Positions 41,013-62,248 of a DNA stretch of 64,000 bases are shown one piece after another (position 1 is the stretch's first letter; each line of letters starts with the position of its first letter). Location of the stretch: the NCBI GenBank assembly GCA_964017195.1, contig OZ024894.1:5048347-5112346 (forward strand), given 5' to 3'. The DNA is from Siderastrea radians. Taxonomy: Eukaryota > Cnidaria > Anthozoa > Scleractinia > Rhizangiidae. The notes below the pieces were generated by a model. It had not been told where the DNA came from and ran no database searches. It saw only the letters and a program-made list of their open reading frames with translations. The position numbers were made by a program, and so were the translations under genes.

Positions 41013-42260
41013 ATCCCCAAAGCGAAGATTGCTTATTCCTGAACATCTTCAAACCCTCAATAGCCTGCGTGCAGACGTCTCCTATTTCCTTCCACCCGCG
41101 GAAAAGGGACGTCTGCACGCAGGCTAACCCTCAAAAGCCACACACTATTCTGGCCTCCCTACGATGGTTTGGATTCATGGCGGAGGATTCTACACAGGGA
41201 CTGGAAACATTTTCGATGGCTCTGTTCTAGCGTCCTTTTACAACGTTGTCATAGTAACCATCAACTACCGCCTTGATCTCTTGGGATTCCTTAACATTCC
41301 CGGATCAGAAATCAAAGGGAATTATGGGTTGCTAGACCAGGTGGCAGCCTTGAAATGGGTTCAGGAAAACATCGCAGGTTTTGGCGGGAAACCGGATCAA
41401 GTGACCTTAGCTGGCCATAGTGCGGGAGGTGCTAGTGTTGCAATGCATCTCCTGTCACCGTTATCAAAGGGGTTATTTCAGCGCGCGATATGTCTCAGTG
41501 GATTTGCAACACAACCTTACGCGTTCTCTGTTAACAAAGAAGCAGGAAAGGCAGTCGTACAAGAGCTTGATTGCGCGGATTTAAAGTTGATTGCCTGCTT
41601 AAGAAGTCAAAACGTCACAAAATTCCTCAGCGTTTCAGAGCGGATTTCAACTGAGGTGGCTGGGTCAATGTTACGGCCGGTTGTTACAGTAGATGGCGAC
41701 TTCCTTACCGCAGATCCAAGGACGCTTCTTCATCAGGGGAAGATCCATAAAGTACCGTCCATACTCGGCTATAATTTGGACGATGGTATCGGCATTGTAA
41801 CGCACGGGTTACCAGAACCACTTACTAACAATCTTGATTTTTCTTTCGTGAAAGACTTAATCAACCGACTGAAATTCACGACAAAGACGCCGTCGAACAT
41901 CATCAAAGAAATCGTTCTGTACAAGTACACGAGACACCTTCATAATGAGTCATCTTACAACGTGATAAAAACCTCCAAGGAATTGGTTACTGATTCTTGG
42001 TCAGTTGCTCCAGGAATAGAAATGGCCAGCGGCTTCGCCTTGAGTGACGTGCCGTGCTATTTCTACGTGTTCTCACACCGCTCAGCTTACTCTGTTAACC
42101 CAGAGTTCCACGGTGTCGGTCATGGGGACGAGCTTCCTTATATATTTGGTGGACCATGGCGTGAACTGAGAGGCTTGAATTTCACCACTGGTTTCACCGA
42201 AATTGAGCGCGGGCTCAGCTTACTTTTGATGACGTTTTCGACAAATTTTGTGAAGTATGG
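41013..42260 (+). CDS. Carboxylesterase copy 3, exon 2 (catalytic core, MITE-interrupted)
   Basis: Acceptor CTTTATACAG ends at 41012; G|AT gives Asp. Frame one reads DPQSEDCLFLNIFKPS, then the 66-bp MITE plus duplication at 41061-41134. The original sense resumes in another frame from 41135 with MVWIHGGGFYTGTGN, INYRLDLLGFLNIPGSE, VTLAGHSAGGASVAMH (nucleophile), LFQRAICLSGFA, PVVTVDGDFLTADPR, LGYNLDDGIG (acid), DSWSVAPGIEMASGF and HGVGHGDELPYIFGGPW (His; first residue in FHGVG). The donor is TATGG|GTAAGT. The 366-codon tail is intact, so the insertion must be recent. Read-through from exon 1 ends at a TAG near 41229. Confidence 0.88.
41061..41126. mobile_element. 66-bp MITE inside a carboxylesterase exon, exact 8-bp target duplication
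   Basis: TAGCCTGCGTGCAGACGTCT ... GACGTCTGCACGCAGGCTA, flanked by ACCCTCAA at 41053-41060 and 41127-41134. Same family as 17366-17441, with a ~10-bp deletion in one arm. The total insertion of 74 bp is not a multiple of three. Confidence 0.9.
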
Positions 42261-44966
42261 GTAAGTGGCTTTCTTGCACACGTAAATGATGAGGTGATAG
42301 TAGTATATTTGAATTTATTTAAAAGACACCTTATGGCTTACGCTGTTCAAGGTATGGGTTAAAAAATTTTGCGGATCCTTAATATTAGTGTCGAAAGTAC
42401 AAAGTCATTTGCGTTTGTTTTGGTTAATGCACCCTGTGATTGGCTTAAAACTCGCGCTTTTTTCTTTCAACAAAACCAATTTTGTTTAGTTTAACGCGTT
42501 TTCCCGCGCTCTTCCCGTCGGTAGAATTTCACGACAAGTTCTTAATGGCTCATTGTGTTGCTTTTGCGTTTGTGTTACAGTATTGGCCAGGATGATTTCT
42601 TTAATTTGGTTTTCGGTTTTCTACTCTCAATTAAAAAACTCCTCTAATACTGTACTGTACCAACTCACATGTCGCTCAAAGGTTGACTAGTTTCTAGGCC
42701 TCCTTATTTTGCCGCAGTAAATCCGCTTCGGGTGACGAGGTCCAAGCGAAAAAGTAGGGCTTTCGATTCCCCGGTCGTTCGTCTCGGATACGTGGATTGA
42801 CCTGGGAAAAAGGAACTAAGGCAGAGAACCAAGAGGAACGGAGCCATTTTTGACGCATTCAGCTATCATAAACAGGAGAAGAAAAATGCAATGATCTAGG
42901 CATTCACACGTGTGAAAAACAATGGGAACTGAATGTCCTCGCCTGCGGCTAAAACTCATCGATATAGAACAAAACTGAATGCAACGCTGGCACTACGGCA
43001 AAGGGCTGATTTATTTAATGGCCAATATTTCGGCTAACAAAATTAGCCTTCCTCAGGGCCAGAGCTATACTGAAGGAAAAAGCCCTGGCCCTGAGAAGGC
43101 TAATTTTGTTAGGCGAAATGTTGCCCATTAAATAAATCAGCCCTTTGTCGTAGTGCCAGCCTTGCATTCAGTTTTGTTCTATTACACTTCGAGTGACGTC
43201 TGGCTCCAGCATCTCTACACCAGAGATCCGGCAATACCGAACCAGTTCGATTTATTTACGTGTTATGTGGACCTCTGCATCTAGGGTTGTCCACATTATG
43301 CTCAGTGTTTCACACTGTTATGCTTATTCTTTATGCTCAACAAATGTCACTACTATGCTCAAATAGCATCACTATTATGCTCCATTATAATTAACATAAA
43401 AATAAATAAAAGACCACAGAAGACAGGTTTGTGTTGATTACAAGTGTAAATGGAAACAGTCTGAGGAGGCAGCTGACAATGTTGTAGAACTGGAACTGCT
43501 GAAAGCCATGTTTTTGTAACCAGACCTGGTCAAAAAATGTGGTACCTGGGCTGGTGTCTTTTGTGGGAATCCCATGGTTTTGGCAAAGTTTTTATAAAGC
43601 ACAAAAAGTAGAAGAAACTTTGCACTATTATTCCAGCATAATGCTCGATTCTTTTTCCTCACTGTTATGCTCAAAATTATGCCGGCATAATGTGGACAAT
43701 CCCATCTGCATCCAAAGGTTATATATGCATCGATGTAGTTATCTGTTGGCGGTGGAGGGGGAAGGGGGAGGGGGGGACGGGAGCCCGGGAGATAATGGGG
43801 CGGGAGCTGTACAGGAGGCGGGAGAAAATACGCAGCATTACAAAACATTTCGCAATCGAAAAAAAGTGCAAAGAGGCGGAAGCCAACAGGACTGTGGAGC
43901 GGGAACTGGGATAAAAAGGTATAGGAAGCCGGGAGTTCAAACCCCCTTTCCACCCCCACCCCCGCCCCCACTATTAAGTCGGTTGATATGTTAATTAATA
44001 TATAGATTTAGCCAAGCCTAAAAGCGGAGCCCCCCTTTTTGTTTTGTTTGTTTGTTTTTGTTTTTTTGCTGGCAGTTATTAATTTGTGAAAACACTCTCA
44101 TTCATGAAAATGTAATGATGTGTGGAGAGAGGAAACTCAGAAAAAAATCCTGATTCCAGATTCTGAGTTCCAGTTCTCATTCAAAAAGAAAGAAAGAAAA
44201 AAATTGTTATCCTCGCTGAGTGCCGAAGCCGGGTTGTCGGCGTATGTAGCCGGATATTAGTCCAGTAGGCCATGAGCGTTCATTGTCATTTTTCAAGTTA
44301 ATTTTAACACTAATTTCTTTCTTCGTGACAAGCTGCCTATCAGCATGAAAATGCTGGTGTTTTTCCTGTCAGAATGTGTTCGGAACGCCGTAAAAACCAT
44401 GATTGTGGACAGAAAAAACCAAAAAGCACTAGCTCTGCTATATTTGGCGTCGAAACCGCTGCGAAAAGCTGCGAACTCAAGCGGTGTGCCGACCGAGTTC
44501 GAACAGAACCGATGGGGCAAATTTGAACTTTTCGCCTGAACTTTATCGCCTAATTTTTGTCGCCTAAATTGAACTTTTCTTTTCCCCTTTCACCAAAAAG
44601 ACAACTGAGTATTCTTTTGAACTTTTTTTTTCATTAACAAATTTGTTTTTGAATTTTGTTGTCTTTGCTTGTTTTGCTACAATGCGGGTCAACATGCGAT
44701 TTCGCGCCAAAACCACACGGGATTCAGCACAGGGTTATATCCAGTGTATGAAGTGTATTGGTATAGCTGTGGTGCGGACGGACAGACGTAACGGACGGAC
44801 GGTCACGTGTCTATTACGTCACTACCAAAATTTCTTGGCTTGATAGGTTACCAACTTTCCTTAGCAATGGAGCTCCGCTGACGCGCTATCGCGCTGGCTC
44901 CGCTATAAAGATTTGTTAATTTACTGACTTGGTTGCCTGTCTCTTTCTCTTTTGTGTTTTTTTTAG
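42261..44966 (+). other. Carboxylesterase copy 3, intron 2
   Basis: Donor GTAAGT and acceptor TTTTTTTTAG, phase 2. Contains the inverted repeat at 42964-43183 and a G-rich purine stretch near 43750. The ORFs at 43438-43994 on both strands overlap each other in this purine/pyrimidine-biased DNA and are not convincing. Confidence 0.65.
42964..43183. repeat. 220-bp inverted repeat, hairpin-forming
   Basis: The left arm starts ATAGAACAAAACTGAATGCA and runs through GCACTACGGCAAAGGGCTGA and TTTCGGCTAACAAAATTAGC to CTCAGGGCC. The right arm mirrors it almost perfectly, ending TGCATTCAGTTTTGTTCTAT. Arms are ~95 bp, spacer ~30 bp. The arm sequence resembles Penelope-type element ends, so it may be two head-to-head end fragments. 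Confidence 0.8.
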
Positions 44967-45195
44967 AACTCCAAACGGAGCTGCACCCTCAGGCCTACCC
45001 ACAGGGGTTACGTGGCCGGCTTATACACTTGAAAAACAGGAATATTTGGTCATTGATTTGGAGCCAAAAGTCAAGACTAGTCTTTTGGCAGATAGAGTGG
45101 CTTTTTGGAACGACCTGATTCCAAAAGTCGAAAAACTTGAGTCAGAGAAGGAGGCCGAAACAACCAACAACATTTCTAACACTGACGCTTTGTAA
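44967..45195 (+). CDS. Carboxylesterase copy 3, terminal exon
   Basis: GG|A gives Gly, then TPNGAAPSGLPTGVTWPAYT, LEKQEYLVIDLEPKVKTSLL, ADRVAFWNDLIPKVEKLE and a Glu/Thr/Asn-rich tail ending NTDAL-stop. It aligns with the terminal exons of copies 1 and 2 (ADRVAFWNDLIP is shared with copy 1), but the tail is longer and the KDEL is replaced. Secretion or inefficient ER retention is inferred. Confidence 0.88.
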
Positions 45196-47900
45196 AAATT
45201 GGCAAACGCTCTCGATCCTGTTAATTCTGTAACACGTAACCTCTTCACTGAGAGATCCAAAGCTTGTTGACTTCATTAAATTTCTTCTTGCTCAACGTAC
45301 CCCGCATTTTCTTATTAAAAGCAAGCAAACTCACGGCAAGAAATCGTCGAGAGACATCGTCTCCGTAGTGTTACGGTTACTGACCAAACGTGCTGTACTG
45401 AAGTCCGTGCCAAAAAACTAGCTTTGGCACCTCAAACTTTCGTACCATGGGTCGAAAAGAAATTCCTTTTGTTTTCGGAGGGACAAATACGTCGTTTCGA
45501 GCGCGGAATAAGGTGAACCAACACTTTCGGGAAGCCAACAGCAGCTCGGAAATTCGGGGAGAAAAATTCCTTTCCCTAAAAAGTCCCGCGACTTATATTT
45601 TCACCTTAAGAATCCGGACAGACCAACCTGTGTAACCTGTGTTACAGCTTTATAGTTTGGGAAAACATGCCGAAAACGGCATTGAGTATTTTGCATAAAG
45701 TTTTTCGTTGAGTGCTCCTGAGAGATGATGATGATGATGATGATAGATGTACAAATATTGGCTAAGTTCTTGTTTCTGAACAAACAAAAGAACGAGGGAA
45801 ACAGTCTACATGGCTGACCGAACTAGCTCTAGCTTAGTCAATATAAAGAAAGTTCCATTTATAACGTCTACTCATTTGAAACTGGCTAACCTAACGTACC
45901 AGGGAGTTCCAACAACCAATAAAGAACGGACGATTCAATTCAGCGTAAAAAAAAATGACGTAAAAGCACTTCTGTTGTTTTGTAAGATGGCCTTCAGGTA
46001 ATTCCAAGCCAGTTATTATTGCACTATTGTTGCCGCGGTAAGTATAGCGGCTTAACGGCCATCTACCGGCTGGATTTCCGCCGCTTTCTCCTGAGTATCC
46101 CGGCTTCGTGGTCGGCGCCGAACAGAACTGTGTATTTGTCTTTTTTTTGGAAGGTTTCTGGAAGTTAAGTGTTTTCAGTCAAATTTTATAGCTTTATTTC
46201 TTATTAGAAGCTTCCAAACTTTTTGGCATTCCGACGAACGTTCATATCAGCGCATTTTCTCTAAAACAATCACGAAACGGCACCTTTTTAGCGCTGTTTC
46301 CATATATTTTCAACCTTTTTTGATAGTTTCAAAACTATTGTTAAACTTGCCGCAAGTCGACGTTCGCTTATTCCGGCATGGTCCTCGAACTGTAAACAAC
46401 GTATGGTAGTACGAAAAGTGACATATGGGGAAAATAATATTGGAAAGGACTTTTCAGAAAGCCTAAACTATCGTGAAAATCCCAACAAACGAAATGTCAT
46501 ATAAAAATCATTAAATAAACTTAAACATCGCTAAAAAGTTGCAGTTTTGTGATTGTTTTAGGGAAAATTGAATTAATCTGAATGCCATAAAGTTTGGAAA
46601 TTTTTTCGGAAATAAAGCTGACATTTGACTGAAAACGCTCTACTGACAGAAGTCATCCTGAAAGCGTAGTATACTCTGTTTCGTTCCGGCAATAAGATTT
46701 TTTGGCACAACTACAGCTGAGACTAGAAAACGCACTTCGTTTTCAGATGGATAAAGGAAATGAGCCAGTATTTCACTTCATGTTTTTGCTTTCACAAGCC
46801 AATGTTCAACGGTATAAGGTTACCCCATATCTTGGTCAACAGTGCCAACAGTAACAAATATATATTCAAAAATAAATATTATGACAGCAAACTTCGAAAC
46901 AAAAACTTCTGAGATGACGGAGGCAGATTGACAAGTTTAGCTTAAGTTGGTATGAAACACGACAACCCTTGCACCTTCAGCGACGTAAGCACTTGTCTGG
47001 TCGAGCTCATGTTTACAAGTTGACATTTCAGAAATGTCAAATGGAATTTTGCATTAGTCTTAGATTGCAAGAGATCGATTCTTTATTGTGCGTGGAGGCA
47101 ATTAATTAATGAAACCCAACGCCAAAACAACAAAATAATCTAGTCAGTGAAGACAAAGAACTGCTTGAGAGGAAATCCCAACCGGTGTTATTTTCGTTTT
47201 CAATAAACCACATGTGAAACGGATAAAATTCGATTGTTATTGGGAATTTCGACAGAAAAGACCACTCGACTAAACAAAGAAGTCCTTCTTTCTAAGAGGA
47301 CCAACTGGTATTCTCTGAAGTAACTTCCTTAGACGGTAAAAGAAGCCAAATTAGGTCGCGTTTGTTATGGGATTAAAGGGGCTTTCAGCAATCCTGCGGA
47401 AATGGCCTGCGATTGCCGCGTGCCTTGCATGAATGACTCAAGCGCAAATTGCACGGATCAATAATTGATAAAGGTTTCCTTTTAGGCGCGACAAATCCTC
47501 GATTGTTCGGTTAAAAACTCCCGTATTTGGATTTCTGTCAAATATTCAGTTGTCATTGTGATTATCCGCGAGTGCCATTAACTTGGGCGTGGCAACCCCA
47601 GATTAAAAATAGAAAAACGAAAATTTATTGGGTTTTAAAAATATCGGATTTCGTTGGTTTTCGATTACCTCACTTCCCGACTGACGTTTCACATCTGTAA
47701 TCAGCGGAAAACCCGAAAAAATTCCTTCACGCCTGGGAAACCTTTTTGTTTGTCTTCTCCATATTTGAAGTGATTTGAATTTGGAGCAAATATAAATATA
47801 CCACCAGTTAGTTCCAAATTTATGAACCCCTCTTGTTTTATGGCTTTCTTCAGACTTCAGGGTAAGCCAATTTAATCCCAAGTGTTGGAAGCTAGTGTTT
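45196..47900. other. Gene-free stretch with a GAT microsatellite
   Basis: Contains (GAT)n at about 45725-45743. The 63-codon ORF at 45810-46001 and the others are short and unsupported. The segment 46020-46120 is locally GC-rich (GCCGCGGTAAGTATAGCGGC) without a recognised role. Confidence 0.45.
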
Positions 47901-49246
47901 ATACTAATTTTATTGGTATTTATGTAACACTTTGGGTTTTACTGTAAACAATACTGATTTTGCTTTCTGTGGTGGAAATAGAGTCAAGGTGCCAGATTTG
48001 TCTTTTCTCTCTCGGAAAGAAACTCGAGAATGACAAACGAAACAGGGCCAAGGTGACAAGACTTCACCGAAAACAAGAAATGCAACCTTCACTCTTGGGG
48101 TACATTTCACTTCAGCCATCATTTAAATTTGTTTTTGTACAAAGACAACCATCAAAAAAGGAACATTTTGCTATCAAAAAGGCTTTTTTGTAAATGGATC
48201 TCTCTTAGCCCCATTATGAAGTATTAGCAGGGGTCCAAACATTTGCACCCCCACGCACAGTATGCATGCAAGGGTGCACCAAAGAAAAGAAAACATGGCA
48301 CGATCACCAACAGACTCAAAAGTGAGCACCACCTTATAACAGCGTAACAAACTGCACCACGAGAAAGTTCTGCTCAGTAGCTTTTAAAACGGGTTGCACT
48401 TGAGGATTTCAATTAGAGAGCCTATAGACAATCCCGAGTGATATTTGTCTATACAACACAACCACTTGCAATAGCCCACCCCACAAGCTCCACGGCTTTC
48501 TGTGCAACAATGCTAATTTTTCATACTACCTTTGCAATAAATTCCCAAAGTCTTGAGTAGAAGGATACAGAATTTTGTGTCGAAAACATCAAAGGAATAT
48601 AAAAATTTTAATATTTCTAATGTGGCTATTGACTGACCTTGAAATTTTCTGTACAGTGTGTAGCTGCCCACATATAAAGGGCAGTGTTTCATACATTTCA
48701 CTTTCATATTTCCTCCACCAGGAAATAAACAGAGGATATCCTCAAGGAACAGATGAGTTACATTGAAAACATACATATCTTCTAAAATAATATCTAAGGA
48801 CTATATTCACACCTTAAAATATATCCATAGTTAAGTTTTGCATATGAATGAATAACAAGCAACACCACAGGATGTATCTGCTTAAAAGGTTTTATTAAAT
48901 GGCCATAGTTAGGATAACAAATTTCGTCATATTTATAGGTGATAGGGACTTGTTTCTAGAACAGAAAACCTTGTATTTCTTTGTCATTTCCTAGACTGTG
49001 ACCAGTGGTTATTCTTCTTCAAGGATAGTGGAGTCCAAGGTTTTTGCTTGGGGCTGTGGGCTTGGGTTGTGTTAAAATTGATTCTTGTACGGATTCCTTC
49101 TATTCTTGAAGAAAAATTATGACTGCTCACAGTCTTATCATCTCCTGTTGAAGAATAGGGTCGATTTCCAAAAAAACTATTAAAGGACTGAGCACCAACT
49201 CATTTCCTTCAGTATGGCTGGAAATTGAGCCTAGCCAAAGGGGGTA
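47901..49246. other. Gene-free stretch containing a dispersed repeat unit
   Basis: ORFs at 47960-48193 and 48575-48766 look fortuitous. One minus-orientation ~100-bp dispersed repeat unit lies at 48311-48410. Confidence 0.4.
48311..48410 (-). repeat. Dispersed ~100-bp repeat, single unit, minus orientation
   Basis: CAGACTCAAAAGTGAGCACC, CACCACGAGAAAGTTCTGCT, CAGTAGCTTTTAAAACGGGT and TGCACTTGAGGATTTC follow the family order. Confidence 0.6.
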
Positions 49247-49248
49247 TA

Positions 49249-49418
49249 CAATCAACTCTCGCCTTGCGAACATTCCACTATTACAGACACCCTGTTATTA
49301 CGGACAGGAGTGAGTCCCGGAGAATAAAAATTACTGAAAATAACTCCTGGCGTTACGGACTCAATCATAGACACCAAATCTTGGTCCTGATGGTGTCCGT
49401 TATAACGAGAGTCAACTG
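49249..49418. mobile_element. 170-bp MITE with TA target duplication (pogo/Tigger-like)
   Basis: The left end CAATCAACTCTCGCCTTGCG and the right end CGTTATAACGAGAGTCAACTG are inverted repeats with some mismatches, flanked by TA (49247-49248 and 49419-49420). CAGTTGACTCTCG-type ends with TA targets resemble pogo/Tigger MITEs; this is inference. Confidence 0.65.
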
Positions 49419-49420
49419 TA

Positions 49421-50334
49421 TAGTGGAAAGATGAGAGGAAATGAACCTGTCTTTGCGGGAACATTCTGTCCCTATAAGTCCAGAGCCAAACCAAAATTGT
49501 TTTGTAAAGGTATTTTTAAATCTTAAATATTTTCATGTACAAGGAAGTGGACTGAACAAAATAGAAATGTACAAGAGAAAGTATGACAAATTTGACAGGA
49601 TTTGCCCATTGCCTTTTAAATGTTACTATAGACCCTCAGTAACAATTCAAAAACCAACATGTAATAAAAGTTGGCTCAGAGAAGGCTCTTTGAATAAGCC
49701 TTCCTGGCCTGAAACAATAACTGGATTTTTGGCATCAACTGTTTTATCACAGTGACACTTGAATTGTTTCTAACACAATGCAGAAACGTGTTATAAACCA
49801 ATTAATTGTTTAAAAGATTTTATTTCCTCACTAACTATTTGAAGCCCTCATGAATCTGCCCAGTGTCCGTGTCTAGTCAGTTGTGTAATCGATACGGTTA
49901 TGTACGCAAGGAATATTCATACGCTCGCAACACGAAACAGGGCAAATATTTCCCAAACAAGGCTAGGCCTGAATAAGATGTACGAATATTGTACGACTTG
50001 CAAAGATTCTTTCACTTCCAGTAACCTCATATACCTCAGTGACAAATGAAAAACCCGACTCATTCTTCAGACAAATTGAAATCTCAAGAGACTCGGTTCT
50101 CAACGCCAATTTCTGCATCAATGGCGAAAATATATGTAAATTTGGCTGCAGGAAACAATGTAGGCATGAATGAACTCAACTTTTAAGTTTGTACTTTAGT
50201 GCATGTACAATTTATACAGCGACTTGTTGCGGCAAGCCCTGGCTAATGCTTGTAATTACCAGACAGATGACATACGAAGCTGACAAACTAAAACACACGA
50301 TAACCACAAGTTCCAAAGATTCAATATTCAACTG
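49421..50334. other. Gene-free stretch downstream of thymosin beta
   Basis: No coding exon recognised on either strand. The ORF at 49441-49755 has no recognisable features. Confidence 0.4.
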
Positions 50335-50340
50335 TTTATT
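50335..50340 (-). terminator. Candidate polyadenylation signal for thymosin beta
   Basis: AATAAA on the minus strand (TTTATT on plus), ~310 bp downstream of the stop codon at 50651. This implies a modest 3' UTR. Confidence 0.45.
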
Positions 50341-50650
50341 TTTAAATTGTGCAAAAATATTTCACTACAACATTGCATGTTTGTCTTCACCTAAATGGAA
50401 GTGTTTACAGCGATATAAGACTTTACATTAGCATACGGTCTCGCCGAAGGCGAATTGAAAGTTCTTCGCTCCAGTAACAAACAGAATACAGACTTTATAC
50501 AATAACATTGCGTTTTATAACTGCTAACTATTCATCTGTCTGACACAAAGCTCAATTCAGGTAGAGGCAAACACAAAATGAAGAAGACACAAATTTGTTG
50601 AAGAACATTAGGAACTGCAAACGCTTTGCTGTTAATTTCAATTCAATTGA

Positions 50651-51129
<479 letters not shown>

Positions 51130-51180
51130 TCATAAAGTGACACTCTGATAGCGCAAAATATCGGATAATAACGTGGTTAC

Positions 51181-51250
51181 CTTGAAAGCAATTCTCCGCT
51201 CAACACAGTCTGTTCCCTTCTAGCTTTGCCCTCGCTCTGCAAGCTACCGG
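51181..51250 (-). other. Thymosin beta 5' UTR exon (approximate upstream limit)
   Basis: On the minus strand GCTTTCAAG|GTAACC gives a donor at 51180. A matching acceptor, CTTGTTCCTCAG, ends at 51084, 11 bp before the ATG. The transcription start is not defined by the sequence, so the outer edge is a guess. Confidence 0.5.
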
Positions 51251-52200
51251 TGGGAATCCTACTGCTTGCCTCTTTATTCCGTGGACCTGCCAATCATTAT
51301 TAGCCACGTGATATCACGGTGTCAAAAGGCCAGATGTCAGCTGAGACAAGATGGAAATTCTTTCAATTCAATCACGACATGTGAGCGCGGCCGCTAAATC
51401 CCTCTATTTCTTTTCTTTTGCGTCGTGCCAGACCTTTTTCTCGCTACTTAGAAAAGCTAGGAATATTTATCAGTCGAACAAGGTAGAATATTGAGCAAAA
51501 TTTGGTCAAATTTCTTGTAAAAAGCCCTAGACGTAGGCGGGACAACAAGTGACGGCTCGCTTGGCATGTGTATGGGTTGAGAGAAGTTGCATCATTTGTT
51601 GCACAGAGTAGTTGGCAATATTTTTCACACCAAACAGTAAAAATTGCTAATAATTTAACTCTAAAACTTTTATAAAATTGCTGAATAGGTACGTGTTTAA
51701 GTTTTTCTCCAAGTTGTCCAAATGACTAAATTCTTGCAATAAAGCCCCCACGAAATTTTTGATGAAAATCTATTTTCTTTTCTCTTGAGCAACTGTCAAC
51801 CACGTGGGTTGTCAAGTAAGACCTAAGATTACGTCATCTGTGGCAACGAGGTATTGAGGTAATAGGAATTTTGATATTGATCCAAGCACTTCTCGAGTTT
51901 GTTCCCGTCAAGGATTCGTCATTTGTAGAATTCCTCAGTCCAGCCGTTCTGTTGATGATTTTCTTTCTGAGAAGGGTGAAAATCATGTGCTTCTAGGTAT
52001 TCTTCGGTGGGAAATCATGAAATTTCAGCCAGAGATGCTTCATTATGGCGGTGAGTCTTTCCTTTGCGTGTGCGCACATGACGTCGCGTTTGTGCATACA
52101 ATAAGCGCTTAATACACGCCATCTTTCTCCATGTTCTCGTTTTCTTATTTTAATCTTGAAGGGGAAACTTTTGAGTTTCTCTGCCTCTCGTTTTGTAGCC
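51251..52200. promoter_or_regulatory. Shared upstream region of thymosin beta (-) and OGT (+)
   Basis: About 950 bp separates the divergent transcripts. Candidate sites by eye: CACGTG E-boxes near 51305 and 51802, CRE-like TACGTCAT near 51833 and TGACGTCG near 52079. No TATA box is obvious. Functional assignment is inference. The minus-strand ORF at 51993-52220 is a shadow. Confidence 0.4.

Positions 52201-62248
<10,048 letters not shown>

Larger units (their letters stand above)
39686..45195 (+). pseudogene. Type-B carboxylesterase copy 3, complete but interrupted by a MITE
   Basis: Three exons: 39686-40001, 41013-42260 and 44967-45195. Subtracting the 74-bp insertion in exon 2 leaves 1719 nt, exactly 573 codons, the usual size for this alpha/beta-hydrolase family. 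A signal peptide, HGGG oxyanion hole, GHSAG nucleophile (Ser codon 41419-41421), NLDDGIG acid region and GHGDELPYIFG His are all present, so apart from the insertion the enzyme looks functional. It would be secretory: an ester hydrolase for xenobiotics or lipids, substrate unknown. The C-terminus NTDAL lacks the KDEL of its neighbours. In this haplotype the insertion shifts the frame and stops translation soon after, so the allele is probably null. Confidence 0.85.

Noticed and set aside
43438..43994. Overlapping ORFs on both strands (177 and 151 codons)
   Set aside because: They overlap in a purine/pyrimidine-biased intron stretch with no domain or splice support.
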